NCBI GenBank assembly: GCA_012271125.1
Contig: JAAXHB010000004.1
Coordinates: 1 to 34,703, forward strand
Length of the DNA: 34,703 nt
From: Actinomycetota bacterium
GTDB lineage: Bacteria > Actinomycetota > Acidimicrobiia > Acidimicrobiales > Aldehydirespiratoraceae
Reading direction: 5' to 3'
Both the position numbers and the translations under genes were made by a program. Of the stretch, positions 1-8,836 are shown in pieces; the first letter of the stretch is position 1, and each line of letters begins with the position of its first letter. A model generated the notes under the pieces. That model ran no database searches. It was not told the origin of the DNA and saw nothing but the letters and a program-made list of their open reading frames with translations.

Positions 1-66
1 GTTTTTGATGACGTTGACGGCACGGCCGCCAACGTTTTTGATGACGTTGACGGCACGGCCGCCAAC
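1..66 (+). repeat. 33-bp in-frame tandem repeat (2 copies) in pheT
   Basis: Bases 1-33 and 34-66 are identical and are followed at 67 by a few bases of a diverged further start (gttgttgac). The unit is a multiple of three and stays in the pheT frame, encoding VFDDVDGTAAN twice. The window edge cuts the array, so more copies may lie upstream. Confidence 0.95.
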
Positions 67-2538
67 GTTGTTGACGTAATCAGCGACGCCTTGAGCGGGC
101 TTGGTCTCACCGTTGAAGATGTCACCGCCACCGGTGCTATCCCTGACGGGATAGTGCTAGGACGGGTCATGGGGTTGAGAGAGCATCCAGACGCAAGCCG
201 CATTCAGCTAGTTGACGTTGATGACGGCTCCGGCACGCAACTGCAGGTCTGTTGCGGGGCGTTCAACATGAGCGAAGGCGACCTGATTCCGTTGGCAAGG
301 GTTGGAACGGTCATGCCGTCGGGCATGGAGATTGCCGAACGAAAGATGCGTGGCCAGGACTCTCAGGGTATGTGCTGCTCCGCTGATGAAATAGGGATGG
401 GGGAGGACGCTGACGGGATTCTGATACTTAATGACCGAGTTCATGCCGATGCCAAGCCCGGTGACGGACTCTCTGAGGCGCTGGGCATCACCGCAGACGT
501 TTTGTGGGACTTGGAGGTCAACGCGAATCGCCCCGACGCCATGTGCGTGATGGGTGTCGCTCGTGACTTAGCCGCCAAGCTTCAGCTGCGCTTTGAGCCA
601 CCTAGCTGGCCTGTCGAAGAGTCCAGCGAAAACGCTACCGATGCCGTGTCGGTTGACATTGTTGATCCGACCTTGTGCGGACGTTTCAGCGTGCGGGTGC
701 TGCGCAACATTGCGGTAGGTGATTCTCCGCGTTGGTTGGCGGATCGTCTCAATGCGCTGGGGATGCGTCCGATCAACAACATTGTCGACATTTCCAACTA
801 TGTGATGCTTGAGCTTGGGCAACCTAGTCATGCCTTTGATCTGGCGAAGGTTCCCGACGGGCATTTGCGTGTCCGTCGAGCTTCTGCCGGTGAAAGCCTC
901 ATCACTCTTGATGGCGCAACTCGTGAGTTGGTCGATGGCGACGGTGTCATCTGTAATAAGTCTGATGAGGTGATTGGTATCGCTGGTGTTATGGGTGGGC
1001 AATCAACTGAGATCAGTGAGACCACGACCGATGTGGTGCTGGAGATGGCATGGTGGGATCCGCCGTCGATTTCCCGCACTGTTAAGCGGTTGAACCTGTC
1101 GAGCGAGGCGGCGGTTCGTTTTCGGCGTGGCACCGACTGGGGCGACAATATCGACCGCTGCTTTGAACGTTTCGCGCAGCTGGTTGCGAAATCTCAGATG
1201 GATGCGCCAGCGATGGCTGCAGGCACCGTCACCGATTGGGGTGACCTGCCGGATCGCACGCCCTTGAAGGTGCGCACCGCCAAGGTCAACGGGTTGCTTG
1301 GCACGGACTTAAGTGCTGATGAGATAGCAACGCTTTTGCGCTCTATTGGTTTTGAAGTGGTCCTACAGGATGATGCAGTTGATAATGGTGACGACGTCAC
1401 GAACACCGTCACTTTGGACGTCACGATTCCGACTTGGCGTTGGGACACTGCCACTGAAACCGATGTTTCTGAAGAAGTCGCACGTCTTTACGGGTATGAG
1501 AAGATCAGCCCGACCTTGCCGATAGGCACCTCATCAGGCGGACTGAGCGAGTATCAGCGTGCTCGACGCCTGGCGCGAGATGTGCTTGTTGGGGCTGGTT
1601 GTGACGAGATTCAGCCGATGCCGTTCTTGGCACCTGGGGCGTTGTTGGATGCGGGCTTGTCTGAGTACGCCATTGAGTTGTCGAACCCGCTTGATAACAA
1701 TGAGTCGCTGCTGCGCACGTCGTTGTTGCCGACAATGTTGAGGGCTGTTGCCTATAACCAGCGTCGTTCCAATCCTGATGTTCGCTTCTTTGAGATTGGT
1801 CACGTGTACTTGCCGAAGGGGGACGCAAAGTCATCGGGGGAGGGGCTGTCCGGGATTGCCACGAGTGGTCATGGATCAACCTTGTCCGTGGCGGCACCCC
1901 ATAGGACAATGCCCATCAGCGCCGGGCGTGGTAATGACTTGTTGCCTGATGAGCGAGAACAGCTGGGCGTGATGTTGTCAGGTTGTGATGCCAGCGATGT
2001 GGTGGCGGTGCTGAAGTTGCTTGAGCAGGCGCTTGCTTTGCCCGCACTGACGCTGCGTTCAGGCGCTCAGGTGGGGTGTCACCCAACTCGTTCGGCAGAG
2101 ATTGAAATTGCCGGCAAGACCCAAGGGGTAATCGGCGAAGTTCACCCCGACGCCCTGGAGCGCTACGGCATTTCAGGAAGCGTTGCTTGGCTGGAGCTTG
2201 ATCTGGGTGCCGTGTTGAATGGTCCGCACGGCAAGCGCAAGTACAAGCCCGTCAGCAAATATCCGCACAGCAGCATCGACTTGGCGTTTGCGGTAGGCGA
2301 CGACGTCCCCGCAGCCACCGTGGAGAAAGCGTTACGTAGCGCCGGAGGTTCGCTGCTCGTGTCGTTGTCGTTGTTTGATGTATTCCGAGGAGACGAAATC
2401 GGAGATAGTGCTCGCAGCCTCGCCTATCGCTTGACGTTCCAAGCCCCAGATCGCACGCTCACCGACGCCGAAGTTGCCGAAATCAGAGAACGCTGTATCC
2501 AAGAAGTAACCCAACGCACAGGTGCCCAACTTCGCTAG
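1..2538 (+). CDS. pheT: Phenylalanyl-tRNA synthetase beta subunit, 5' end outside window
   Basis: PheT pairs with PheS to charge tRNA-Phe in the cytoplasm. The frame is open to base 1, and the segment SDALSGLGLTVEDV matches the usual N-terminal region, so the true start lies upstream and the TTG at 91 is not the start. Domains seen in order: an EMAP-type tRNA-binding domain (GRVMGLREHPDASRIQLVDV), the B3/B4 editing region (IVDISNYVMLELGQPSHAFDL), the B5 region with GVMGGQSTEIS and RFRRGTDW, and a C-terminal ferredoxin-fold anticodon-binding domain ending ERCIQEVTQRTGAQLR. The 845 codons visible already equal or exceed the usual full length of about 800. Oddities are the 33-bp repeat near the N-terminus and a low-complexity insert around 1800-1930. 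pheS should lie upstream. Convergent with nuoN. Confidence 0.97.
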   Translation, partial: VFDDVDGTAANVFDDVDGTAANVVDVISDALSGLGLTVEDVTATGAIPDGIVLGRVMGLREHPDASRIQLVDVDDGSGTQLQVCCGAFNMSEGDLIPLARVGTVMPSGMEIAERKMRGQDSQGMCCSADEIGMGEDADGILILNDRVHADAKPGDGLSEALGITADVLWDLEVNANRPDAMCVMGVARDLAAKLQLRFEPPSWPVEESSENATDAVSVDIVDPTLCGRFSVRVLRNIAVGDSPRWLADRLNALGMRPINNIVDISNYVMLELGQPSHAFDLAKVPDGHLRVRRASAGESLITLDGATRELVDGDGVICNKSDEVIGIAGVMGGQSTEISETTTDVVLEMAWWDPPSISRTVKRLNLSSEAAVRFRRGTDWGDNIDRCFERFAQLVAKSQMDAPAMAAGTVTDWGDLPDRTPLKVRTAKVNGLLGTDLSADEIATLLRSIGFEVVLQDDAVDNGDDVTNTVTLDVTIPTWRWDTATETDVSEEVARLYGYEKISPTLPIGTSSGGLSEYQRARRLARDVLVGAGCDEIQPMPFLAPGALLDAGLSEYAIELSNPLDNNESLLRTSLLPTMLRAVAYNQRRSNPDVRFFEIGHVYLPKGDAKSSGEGLSGIATSGHGSTLSVAAPHRTMPISAGRGNDLLPDEREQLGVMLSGCDASDVVAVLKLLEQALALPALTLRSGAQVGCHPTRSAEIEIAGKTQGVIGEVHPDALERYGISGSVAWLELDLGAVLNGPHGKRKYKPVSKYPHSSIDLAFAVGDDVPAATVEKALRSAGGSLLVSLSLFDVFRGDEIGDSARSLAYRLTFQAPDRTLTDAEVAEIRERCIQEVTQRTGAQLR

Positions 2539-2562
2539 GCCAAGACTTGACGAACTGGTAGT

Positions 2563-2637
2563 GAGTTGGGCTGGCGGGCTTGAATGCGCGCAACAGCGTT
2601 TAGCGTGAGCACATTCAAGGCCGATAAAAGCCAACTC
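2563..2637. repeat. Imperfect inverted repeat in the pheT-nuoN convergent spacer
   Basis: The 105-base spacer between the two stop codons has paired arms: GAGTTGG at 2563-2569 with CCAACTC at 2631-2637, and CTTGAATG at 2579-2586 with CATTCAAG at 2612-2619. No T-tract follows on either strand, so a classical intrinsic terminator is not shown. It may still act as a shared transcript-end hairpin. Confidence 0.5.
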
Positions 2638-2643
2638 CCGAAG

Positions 2644-4239
2644 TCAGTTAGAGAGGAGGGTGGAGGCGGCTTCGCGGGCGAGGTCGTCGAGCGGGCCAGG
2701 GAAAATGCCGACGACGATAGTGACGACAACACATGCGGCAATAACAACAGCTGGGCCCTTGGGCAACTTTGAAGACGAGTCAGGCTCGCCAGAGTCGTCG
2801 TCGGAGGAGTCGTCGCCCGTGTCGTCGTCACTGAAGTACATAGCGACAACGGCTCGCAGGTAGGCGAAGGCACCGATCACCGCACTCACCATCGCCACAA
2901 CCGCCAACCACCATGACCGACTACCGGCAGCAGCGGCAATTGCTGAGAACTTCGCCACGAAGCCGGAGGTGAACGGCACGCCGGCTTGGGCGAGCATTAG
3001 CACGGCGAAAGCAGCGGCGAGCAGAGGTTGGCGAGATGAGAGTCCCTTGATGGAATCAACGGTGGACGAACCGGCGAGGATGCCAAGGACGGTGAAGCTG
3101 CCGACAACCATCACTGCGTAGGCGACCAGATAGAACAACACAGCGGCTACGCCGTCTTCCGATGCTGCCTGCACGCCGACAAGGATGAATCCGGCGTGAG
3201 ACACCGACGAGTATGCAAGCAGTCGTTTGAGGTCGCCTTGGACTATTGACAAGATCGCGCCGAGCACCAGCGTTGCTGATGCCAGGGCGAACACGACGAT
3301 GCGCCAGTCGTCGATCTGTACCCGCAGGCCGACCATGAGCACCCGCACCAGACCAGCAAAAGCGGCGGCCTTGACTGCTGATGCCATGAACGACGTCACC
3401 GGCGTCGGAGCGCCCTGGTACACGTCGGGAACCCAGGCATGGAACGGCACTGCCGCTACCTTGAAGCCCAAACCAACCAAGACCATGGCGATACCCAGCA
3501 TCAGCATCACATCGCTGAGCAACAAGTTTGACCGCAGATAAGCGTCCATCGAAGTGAGGCTTGTTGTGCCGGTGGCACCGTAGAGCAACGCAATGCCGTA
3601 CAACAAGAACGCTGATGAGAACGCTCCGAGCACGAAGTATTTGATGCCTGATTCAAGCGAAGTCATTCGCCGGTTGATCGCGGCGAGCACATACAACGCA
3701 ATTGACATGGTCTCAAGGCCTAGGAACAGCACTAGCAAGTCGTTGGCACCTGCCATTACGACCGCTCCTGAAACGGCGAGCAGCATCAGCACATAAAGCT
3801 CGGTGCTAGCAGTTTTTTGATTTTTTTGACACCAGCTGGGCGACACCAGCGACACTGCTGCCAACACTGCGAAGATCACGCCTGAGACCAAAAGCGAGAA
3901 CCGGTCGGAGATGAGATGGTCACCAAATGCTGCGATGGCATGGGGAGCTATGACTATGTCACTGAACCCATCTGGATCGACAAAGTCATCGAGACGGTTC
4001 CATTGAGAGACAACGGCGACAAACCCGACAAGCGCGGTGATGAGAACCCAGACCGAGTCGAACATTGTCCAAAACCCACGACGACGGATGGTGCTTTTGG
4101 CACCGGCGAGGGAGCGCACTAGGACGAGCACGATTGCGCTTGCGGCGGGGATGATGGCAGGCAACAGTCCTGCCCAGTCAACGTTGGGGGTAACCACCGG
4201 AGCGACTTCTTGGAACAGACGCATTGAACTAATAGGCAT
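2644..4239 (-). CDS. nuoN: NADH-quinone oxidoreductase subunit N
   Basis: Proton-pumping antiporter-like membrane subunit of complex I, 531 aa, in the usual size range and strongly hydrophobic throughout. Family hallmarks are the Glu in LGLETMSIALYVLAAI (transmembrane helix 5) and the Lys-containing helix in DVYQGAPTPVTSFMASAVK. The C-terminal part carries an acidic loop (SDDDTGDDSSDDDSGEPDSS) before the last helix. It is the last gene of the nuo block, 5 bases after nuoM. ATG at 4239 is taken as the start. A second in-frame ATG at 4224 is possible, and neither has a clear Shine-Dalgarno sequence. Confidence 0.96.
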   Translation of the reverse strand: MPISSMRLFQEVAPVVTPNVDWAGLLPAIIPAASAIVLVLVRSLAGAKSTIRRRGFWTMFDSVWVLITALVGFVAVVSQWNRLDDFVDPDGFSDIVIAPHAIAAFGDHLISDRFSLLVSGVIFAVLAAVSLVSPSWCQKNQKTASTELYVLMLLAVSGAVVMAGANDLLVLFLGLETMSIALYVLAAINRRMTSLESGIKYFVLGAFSSAFLLYGIALLYGATGTTSLTSMDAYLRSNLLLSDVMLMLGIAMVLVGLGFKVAAVPFHAWVPDVYQGAPTPVTSFMASAVKAAAFAGLVRVLMVGLRVQIDDWRIVVFALASATLVLGAILSIVQGDLKRLLAYSSVSHAGFILVGVQAASEDGVAAVLFYLVAYAVMVVGSFTVLGILAGSSTVDSIKGLSSRQPLLAAAFAVLMLAQAGVPFTSGFVAKFSAIAAAAGSRSWWLAVVAMVSAVIGAFAYLRAVVAMYFSDDDTGDDSSDDDSGEPDSSSKLPKGPAVVIAACVVVTIVVGIFPGPLDDLAREAASTLLSN

Positions 4240-4244
4240 GGGAA

Positions 4245-5903
4245 CTAGTGGTTGTGGTCGGCGTGAGGGCCGCCGGCATCAGTGCCGGCGCTCGTGGCGT
4301 CGGCACCATTATCTAAAGAATCAGAGTTGAAGCCGGCGTAGCCGGCGTTGTCATCGGCACCGTCATAAACATCTAAGTCAACGGCAGGCAACTTGACCGG
4401 CACTGGCTCGTCGAAAGCGTCAACGGCTTCGTCGATACGGACGATCAGAGCATCCACTGCTGGTTCGATCCGGTCAATCACCGGCTTGGGATACACGCCC
4501 ATGAACACAATCGCCGCAATGAAGGGCACCATTAGCAGACCTTCGCTTAGGCGCATGTCGCTCATTGTGGCGTTGTCGCCGGTGGCGGGACCGTGAAAGA
4601 CACGCTGATATGCCCACAGCAGATATACCGCTGCCAAGATCACGCCCGCTGCTGCCACTACCGCCCACCAGCGATGCGCAACGAACGCTCCGATCAGCAC
4701 CAGGAACTCGCCGATGAAACCGTTCAGGCCGGGCAGCCCGACTGAGGACAGCATCACGACCATGAACACCGCTGCGAGAAGAGGTGCTGGTTTCGCCAGC
4801 CCGCCGAGTTCGGCGATTTGACGGGTGTGGCGGCGTTCGTAGATCATGCCGACTAGCAAGAACAGTGCTCCGGTGGACACGCCATGGTTGACCATTTGCA
4901 GCACTGAGCCGGTCAGGCCTTCGGTATTGAGGGCGAAGATACCGATAACGATGAAGCCCATGTGCGCCACCGATGAGTACGCCACGAGCCGTTTGATGTC
5001 TCGCTGCATCGCTGCGGCGATTGCGCCGTAGAGGACACCGATCACGCCGAGGGTCATCATCAGCGGCGTGAAGTACACCGCGGCTTCGGGGAATAGGTAC
5101 AGCCCGAAGCGCAGGAATCCGTAGGTGCCGAGCTTGAGCATGACCGCGGCGAGGATGACCGAGCCGGCGGTGGGGGCGTTGGTGTGAGCGTCGGGTAGCC
5201 AAGTGTGCACGCCCACCACGGGGACTTTCACGGCGAAGGCACCGGCGAATGCCAAGAACAGCCAGCGGGCGGTGACGATGGGCAGGGTGTGTGATTCGGC
5301 GAGGGCGACTAGGTCGAAGGTGACGGCGTTGCCGGACTGCGCAGCGGTCAAAAACACCAGCGAGACGATGCCGACGAGCATTAGCGCTGAGCCGAACATG
5401 GTGAACAAGAAGAACTTGGTAGCGGCGTAGGCACGTGCGCCGTGTCCCCAGCCGCCGATCAGGAAATACATCGGCACCAAGACGATCTCGAAGCACACGA
5501 AGAACACGAGCAAATCGAGAGCTACGAAAGCGCCGAGGCAGCCGGCCTGCAACAGCAGCATCCAGGCGTAATACGACCGCGGCGAGGACGGCGTGGCGAT
5601 TCCGGCGAGTGCTAACGGGAAAATGAGCGCGGTTAACAGGACTAGAAACAACGACAAGCCGTCGACGCCTAGATGCCAGGAGACACCGAGGCCGGCGATC
5701 CATTCGGAGCGTTCAACGAAATGGAACTCCGCGGCGGCGTTACCGGTGGGGAAATCGATCAGCATCCAGATTGCGACGACGGCTGGGATCGCCGAGATGG
5801 CTGTGGCGGCGTGTTTGATGACGTCGGCACGTGCGGTCGGCAACGACATCAGCGCCAGCGCACCTAGTGCCGGAGCGACAACGAGGACAGTTAGCCAGCT
5901 CAT
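4245..5903 (-). CDS. nuoM: NADH-quinone oxidoreductase subunit M
   Basis: Antiporter-like proton-pumping subunit of complex I, 552 aa. The conserved Glu lies at about residue 139 (VCFEIVLVPMYFLIGGWG), and the LPDAHTNAPTAGSVILAAVMLK helix carries the channel Lys. The start ATG overlaps the nuoL stop in an ATGA junction (5900-5903), which fixes the start and suggests translational coupling. After the final membrane helix comes a tail of about 60 residues that is acidic and Ala/Gly-rich and ends GGPHADHNH. This tail holds a 17-bp sequence (4285-4301, encoding DATSAG) that recurs exactly in the subunit IV-like gene 18 kb away. The tail is not expected from the family and looks repeat-derived. Confidence 0.96.
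   Translation of the reverse strand: MSWLTVLVVAPALGALALMSLPTARADVIKHAATAISAIPAVVAIWMLIDFPTGNAAAEFHFVERSEWIAGLGVSWHLGVDGLSLFLVLLTALIFPLALAGIATPSSPRSYYAWMLLLQAGCLGAFVALDLLVFFVCFEIVLVPMYFLIGGWGHGARAYAATKFFLFTMFGSALMLVGIVSLVFLTAAQSGNAVTFDLVALAESHTLPIVTARWLFLAFAGAFAVKVPVVGVHTWLPDAHTNAPTAGSVILAAVMLKLGTYGFLRFGLYLFPEAAVYFTPLMMTLGVIGVLYGAIAAAMQRDIKRLVAYSSVAHMGFIVIGIFALNTEGLTGSVLQMVNHGVSTGALFLLVGMIYERRHTRQIAELGGLAKPAPLLAAVFMVVMLSSVGLPGLNGFIGEFLVLIGAFVAHRWWAVVAAAGVILAAVYLLWAYQRVFHGPATGDNATMSDMRLSEGLLMVPFIAAIVFMGVYPKPVIDRIEPAVDALIVRIDEAVDAFDEPVPVKLPAVDLDVYDGADDNAGYAGFNSDSLDNGADATSAGTDAGGPHADHNH
4285..4301 (-). repeat. 17-bp sequence shared with the cytochrome b subunit IV-like gene
   Basis: CCGGCGCTCGTGGCGTC on the plus strand encodes DATSAG on the minus strand. 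It is identical to 22540-22556 and matches 22567-22583 with two differences. Both genes carry it in a non-conserved terminal extension. Confidence 0.85.
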
Positions 5904-7843
5904 GCTGTTGCCCTCAAGACAAACCAGATGAGCAGAACCAAGGCTCCCAGCGCCACCAGCGCCGCGTAGAAGCGCACGAATCCGGTCTGTATTACTCGTA
6001 GACGTTGGCCGACGAAACGCACGACCTTGCCAGCACCGACGACGGCACCGTCGACCACATGATGGTCAAACGCCGCCACATAGTCAAAGGCTTTGCGTCC
6101 GGGCCCGCCGACGAACTCGGTTACGAAGTCATCGACATACCAGCCGTTTGCCAGCACCCCGATTTCGCCTCGCAATTTCTCGGACTTTGACCGCAGGTAG
6201 ACCCAAGCAGCCGTGCCGATACCAATAGTCGCTCCAGCGATAGCCAAACCTGCGAGCAACCATTTCGTACCGGCTGAGCTGACCAGATGTGCTTCGTTGC
6301 CAAATAATGACGGCTCCAGCCAGCGCCCTAGATAATGCAGCCCCTTGGTGAACGGCAAGTTCAAAGCGCCGGCAAAAATCGCCGCACCTGCGAGCACAAC
6401 CAACGGAGCGATCATCAACGCAGGCGACTCATGTGCCGGTGACTCATGTACCGGTGACTCATGTAATTGTCCGTCACCATGGTCTCCGGCGCCATGGTCT
6501 GAGGAATGCGATGAGTTGATCTCATAGCGAGCGGTGCCGTAGAAGGTCATGAACACCTGCCGGCTCATGTAGTACGCAGTCAAAATCGCGGTGACGAGAC
6601 CCAGACCCCAAAGCAAGCGGCTCGAATCCCAGGCATACACCAAAATCTCGTCTTTGGACCAGAATCCGGAAAACGGCGGCACGCCGGCAATCGCCAACCA
6701 GCCGACGATGAAGGTGCCGGAGGTGACCGGCATCAGCGCCCGCAAGCCGCCGTAGCGGCGCATGTCCTGATCGCCGCCAAGGGCATGAATGACCGAACCT
6801 GACCCCAAGAACAGCAATGCCTTGAAGAACGCATGGGTGACCATGTGAAATATCGCTGCCACATAAGCGCCGGTGCCAACAGCGAGCATCATGTAACCGA
6901 GCTGGCTAATTGTCGAATATGCCAGCGCTTTTTTGATGTCGTTTTGTGCTACAGCAATGGTGGCGGCAAACAGCGCAGTAAGAACGCCAACCCAGGCGAT
7001 CACCTGCGGTGCCAGCGGATCGGCCATGGCGATGACTGGATTGACCCGCACCAGCAGGTATACGCCGGCGGTGACCATCGTTGCGGCGTGGATGAGCGCA
7101 GAAACCGGCGTTGGGCCGGCCATGGCGTCGGGCAGCCAGATGTAAAGCGGTAGCTGAGCGGATTTGCCCGCGGCTCCGAGGAACAACAGCAGCGTGATCG
7201 CCGTAGCCGTTGTCGTGCTTAGCGATGATGCGTGGCCGAACAGGTCGAGGTAGCGGATCGAGCCGATGGCGCTAAAGGCGACGAACATTGCCAGCATGAA
7301 GCCCCAGTCGCCGACCCGGTTCGTGATGAAGGCTTTTTTGCCGGCGGTTGCGTTGGCCTCGTCGCTGAACCAGAACGAGATCAGCAGATACGAACACACG
7401 CCTACGCCTTCCCAGCCGAGGAAGGTCATCAGCAGGTTGTCGCCGAGCACTAACACGAGCATCGAAAATGCGAACAAGTTGAGGTAGATGAAGAATCGGG
7501 AGAAGTCACTGTCGCCGTGCATGTAGCCGATGGCGTAAATGTGGATGAGCGAACCGACTCCGGTGATGAACAGTGCCATGGTCACCGACAGCGGGTCAAC
7601 GAGCAGGGCTGCGTCCACGGAGAAGTCGCCGACTGGAACCCATGAGAACAAGGTGACGACTTCTCGCCGGTCGGCGACGTCACCGTATAGGAAGTTGAGG
7701 AAGGTGACCGACGCCATCAAAAACGACATGCCCAGGGCACCGGTGGCGACCCAGCCGGCTAGGGGTTCACCAATGCGCCGTCCGAAGGCGGCAAGGGTGA
7801 TGAACCCGGCGAGCGGGAAGGCGCAGATTAGGACCGCGGTCAT
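5900..7843 (-). CDS. nuoL: NADH-quinone oxidoreductase subunit L
   Basis: The largest antiporter-like subunit of complex I, 647 aa, slightly longer than the usual 600-620. Hallmarks are GWEGVGVCSYLLI with the helix 5 Glu, the LPDAMAGPTPVSALIHAATMV helix, and a C-terminal region that would form the lateral helix. An insertion before the late helices contains a triplicated HESP motif and His/Asp-rich flanks (SSHSSDHGAGDHGDGQLHESP), explaining the extra length. Starts at ATG 7843, 3 bases after the nuoK stop, and ends in an ATGA overlap with nuoM. Confidence 0.97.
   Translation of the reverse strand: MTAVLICAFPLAGFITLAAFGRRIGEPLAGWVATGALGMSFLMASVTFLNFLYGDVADRREVVTLFSWVPVGDFSVDAALLVDPLSVTMALFITGVGSLIHIYAIGYMHGDSDFSRFFIYLNLFAFSMLVLVLGDNLLMTFLGWEGVGVCSYLLISFWFSDEANATAGKKAFITNRVGDWGFMLAMFVAFSAIGSIRYLDLFGHASSLSTTTATAITLLLFLGAAGKSAQLPLYIWLPDAMAGPTPVSALIHAATMVTAGVYLLVRVNPVIAMADPLAPQVIAWVGVLTALFAATIAVAQNDIKKALAYSTISQLGYMMLAVGTGAYVAAIFHMVTHAFFKALLFLGSGSVIHALGGDQDMRRYGGLRALMPVTSGTFIVGWLAIAGVPPFSGFWSKDEILVYAWDSSRLLWGLGLVTAILTAYYMSRQVFMTFYGTARYEINSSHSSDHGAGDHGDGQLHESPVHESPAHESPALMIAPLVVLAGAAIFAGALNLPFTKGLHYLGRWLEPSLFGNEAHLVSSAGTKWLLAGLAIAGATIGIGTAAWVYLRSKSEKLRGEIGVLANGWYVDDFVTEFVGGPGRKAFDYVAAFDHHVVDGAVVGAGKVVRFVGQRLRVIQTGFVRFYAALVALGALVLLIWFVLRATA
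6420..6464 (-). repeat. 15-bp x3 tandem repeat in nuoL (HESPx)
   Basis: Three 15-base units at 6420-6434, 6435-6449 and 6450-6464 all end in GACTCATGT on the plus strand. They keep the reading frame and encode HESPVHESPAHESPA in a loop between membrane helices. Confidence 0.9.
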
Positions 7844-7846
7844 TGG

Positions 7847-8161
7847 CTATCCGCGCAGCAGCGAGACGTCATCGGCGGTTGCGCCGGCGCGTCGTCGGTT
7901 CAAAGCGACGACTAGGGCTAGGCCGATGACGACTTCGGTGGCGGCGACGACTAGCACGAAAAACACTGCGACTTGTCCGCCGACGTCGCCGAGTTCGACG
8001 CCTAGGGCTACGAATGAGATGTTGACGGCGTTGAGCATCAGCTCTACGCACATGAACATGACCAGCGGGTTGCGGCGCACCAGCAAGCCGGCGGCACCAA
8101 TGGTGAAGACGGCTGCGGACAGGATCAGGTACCAGCCGGTTGAGACTTCGGTCCACTCCAT
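7847..8161 (-). CDS. nuoK: NADH-quinone oxidoreductase subunit K
   Basis: Small three-helix membrane subunit of complex I, 104 aa (typical length about 100). The conserved helix 2 Glu lies in MFMCVELMLNAVNISFVAL, and a second Glu in the AATEVVIGLALVVALNRRR segment. Its start ATG shares one base with the nuoJ stop (TGATG at 8159-8163). Confidence 0.97.
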   Translation of the reverse strand: MEWTEVSTGWYLILSAAVFTIGAAGLLVRRNPLVMFMCVELMLNAVNISFVALGVELGDVGGQVAVFFVLVVAATEVVIGLALVVALNRRRAGATADDVSLLRG

Positions 8162-8778
8162 CAGTCGGCCCCAGCCGGTTCAGTCGCAGGTTCGGCGGTC
8201 GGATCGGCAGAAGTCGCAGGCTCATCGGCTGAGCTGGGCTTGCGGGTCAACACAACCGCTCCGACTACCGCAATCGTCAACAGTGCCGCGGTGATCTCCA
8301 CCGCGAAGGCGTACTCGCTAAACAGGACCCGTCCGAGGCGTTCGATGTCGGTGAAATCTGAGCCGAGCCAACGTTCGCCGCCGACTTCAATATCTGACTG
8401 GGCTTCGCCACTTCGCCGTGCCCCGGACACAGCCCCGGCGCTAGCGATCACAGCAGCGATAACCGTGGCACCGATACCGGCGCACACGACTATTGCCAGA
8501 GGGCGCTGTCCGGCAATCGGTTCGATCTTGAATTGCTCGGCCTTGTCAACGCCCAACAGCATGATCACAAACAAGAACAAGATGACCACAGCACCCGCGT
8601 AGACGATCAGCTGAACCGCTGCCAAGAAATGCGCATCCTGCAACAAGAACAGCAGTGCCACACCCACAAGGGTCTGCACCAAAAACAATGCCGCGTGGAC
8701 AGGGTTGCGGCTCAGCACCACGCCAAGCGCGCCCACCAAAATCACGACCGCCGAAACGGCAAATACAGCAAGCGTCAC
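8161..8778 (-). CDS. nuoJ: NADH-quinone oxidoreductase subunit J
   Basis: Membrane subunit of complex I, 205 aa from the GTG at 8778. That GTG begins VTLAVFAVSAVVILVGALGVVLSRNPVHAALFL, the normal NuoJ N-terminus, and GGTGA sequences lie just upstream. A longer in-frame start at 8937 would overlap nuoI by 101 bases and add a poly-Asp stretch with no family match, so it is rejected. The core is well conserved (HFLAAVQLIVYAGAVVILFLFVIMLL). The C-terminus ends in a repetitive Ala/Asp/Glu/Pro tail (EPATSADPTAEPATEPAGAD), another terminal low-complexity extension. Confidence 0.93.
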   Translation of the reverse strand: MTLAVFAVSAVVILVGALGVVLSRNPVHAALFLVQTLVGVALLFLLQDAHFLAAVQLIVYAGAVVILFLFVIMLLGVDKAEQFKIEPIAGQRPLAIVVCAGIGATVIAAVIASAGAVSGARRSGEAQSDIEVGGERWLGSDFTDIERLGRVLFSEYAFAVEITAALLTIAVVGAVVLTRKPSSADEPATSADPTAEPATEPAGAD

Positions 8779-8799
8779 GGCGTCACCGTCACCACAGGC

Positions 8800-8826
8800 G
8801 TCATCGTCGTCGTCATCGTCGTCGTC
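8800..8826 (-). repeat. (GACGACGACGAT)n tract in the nuoI-nuoJ spacer
   Basis: Nine codon-like triplets read GAC GAC GAC GAT twice and then GAC on the minus strand, between the nuoI stop (8837) and the chosen nuoJ start (8778). A similar GAC-rich tract lies in the spacer between the two cytochrome b genes (22704-22740). Confidence 0.85.
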
Positions 8827-8836
8827 ACCGACACAA

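Noticed and set aside
4474..5703. 409-codon open frame on the minus strand within nuoM
   Set aside because: Arg-rich, no family resemblance, and lies in another frame of a clearly coding gene; it is a by-product of GC-rich codon use.
7539..8294. 251-codon plus-strand frame spanning nuoL, nuoK and nuoJ
   Set aside because: Crosses three conserved genes on the other strand and has Thr/Arg-rich shadow composition.
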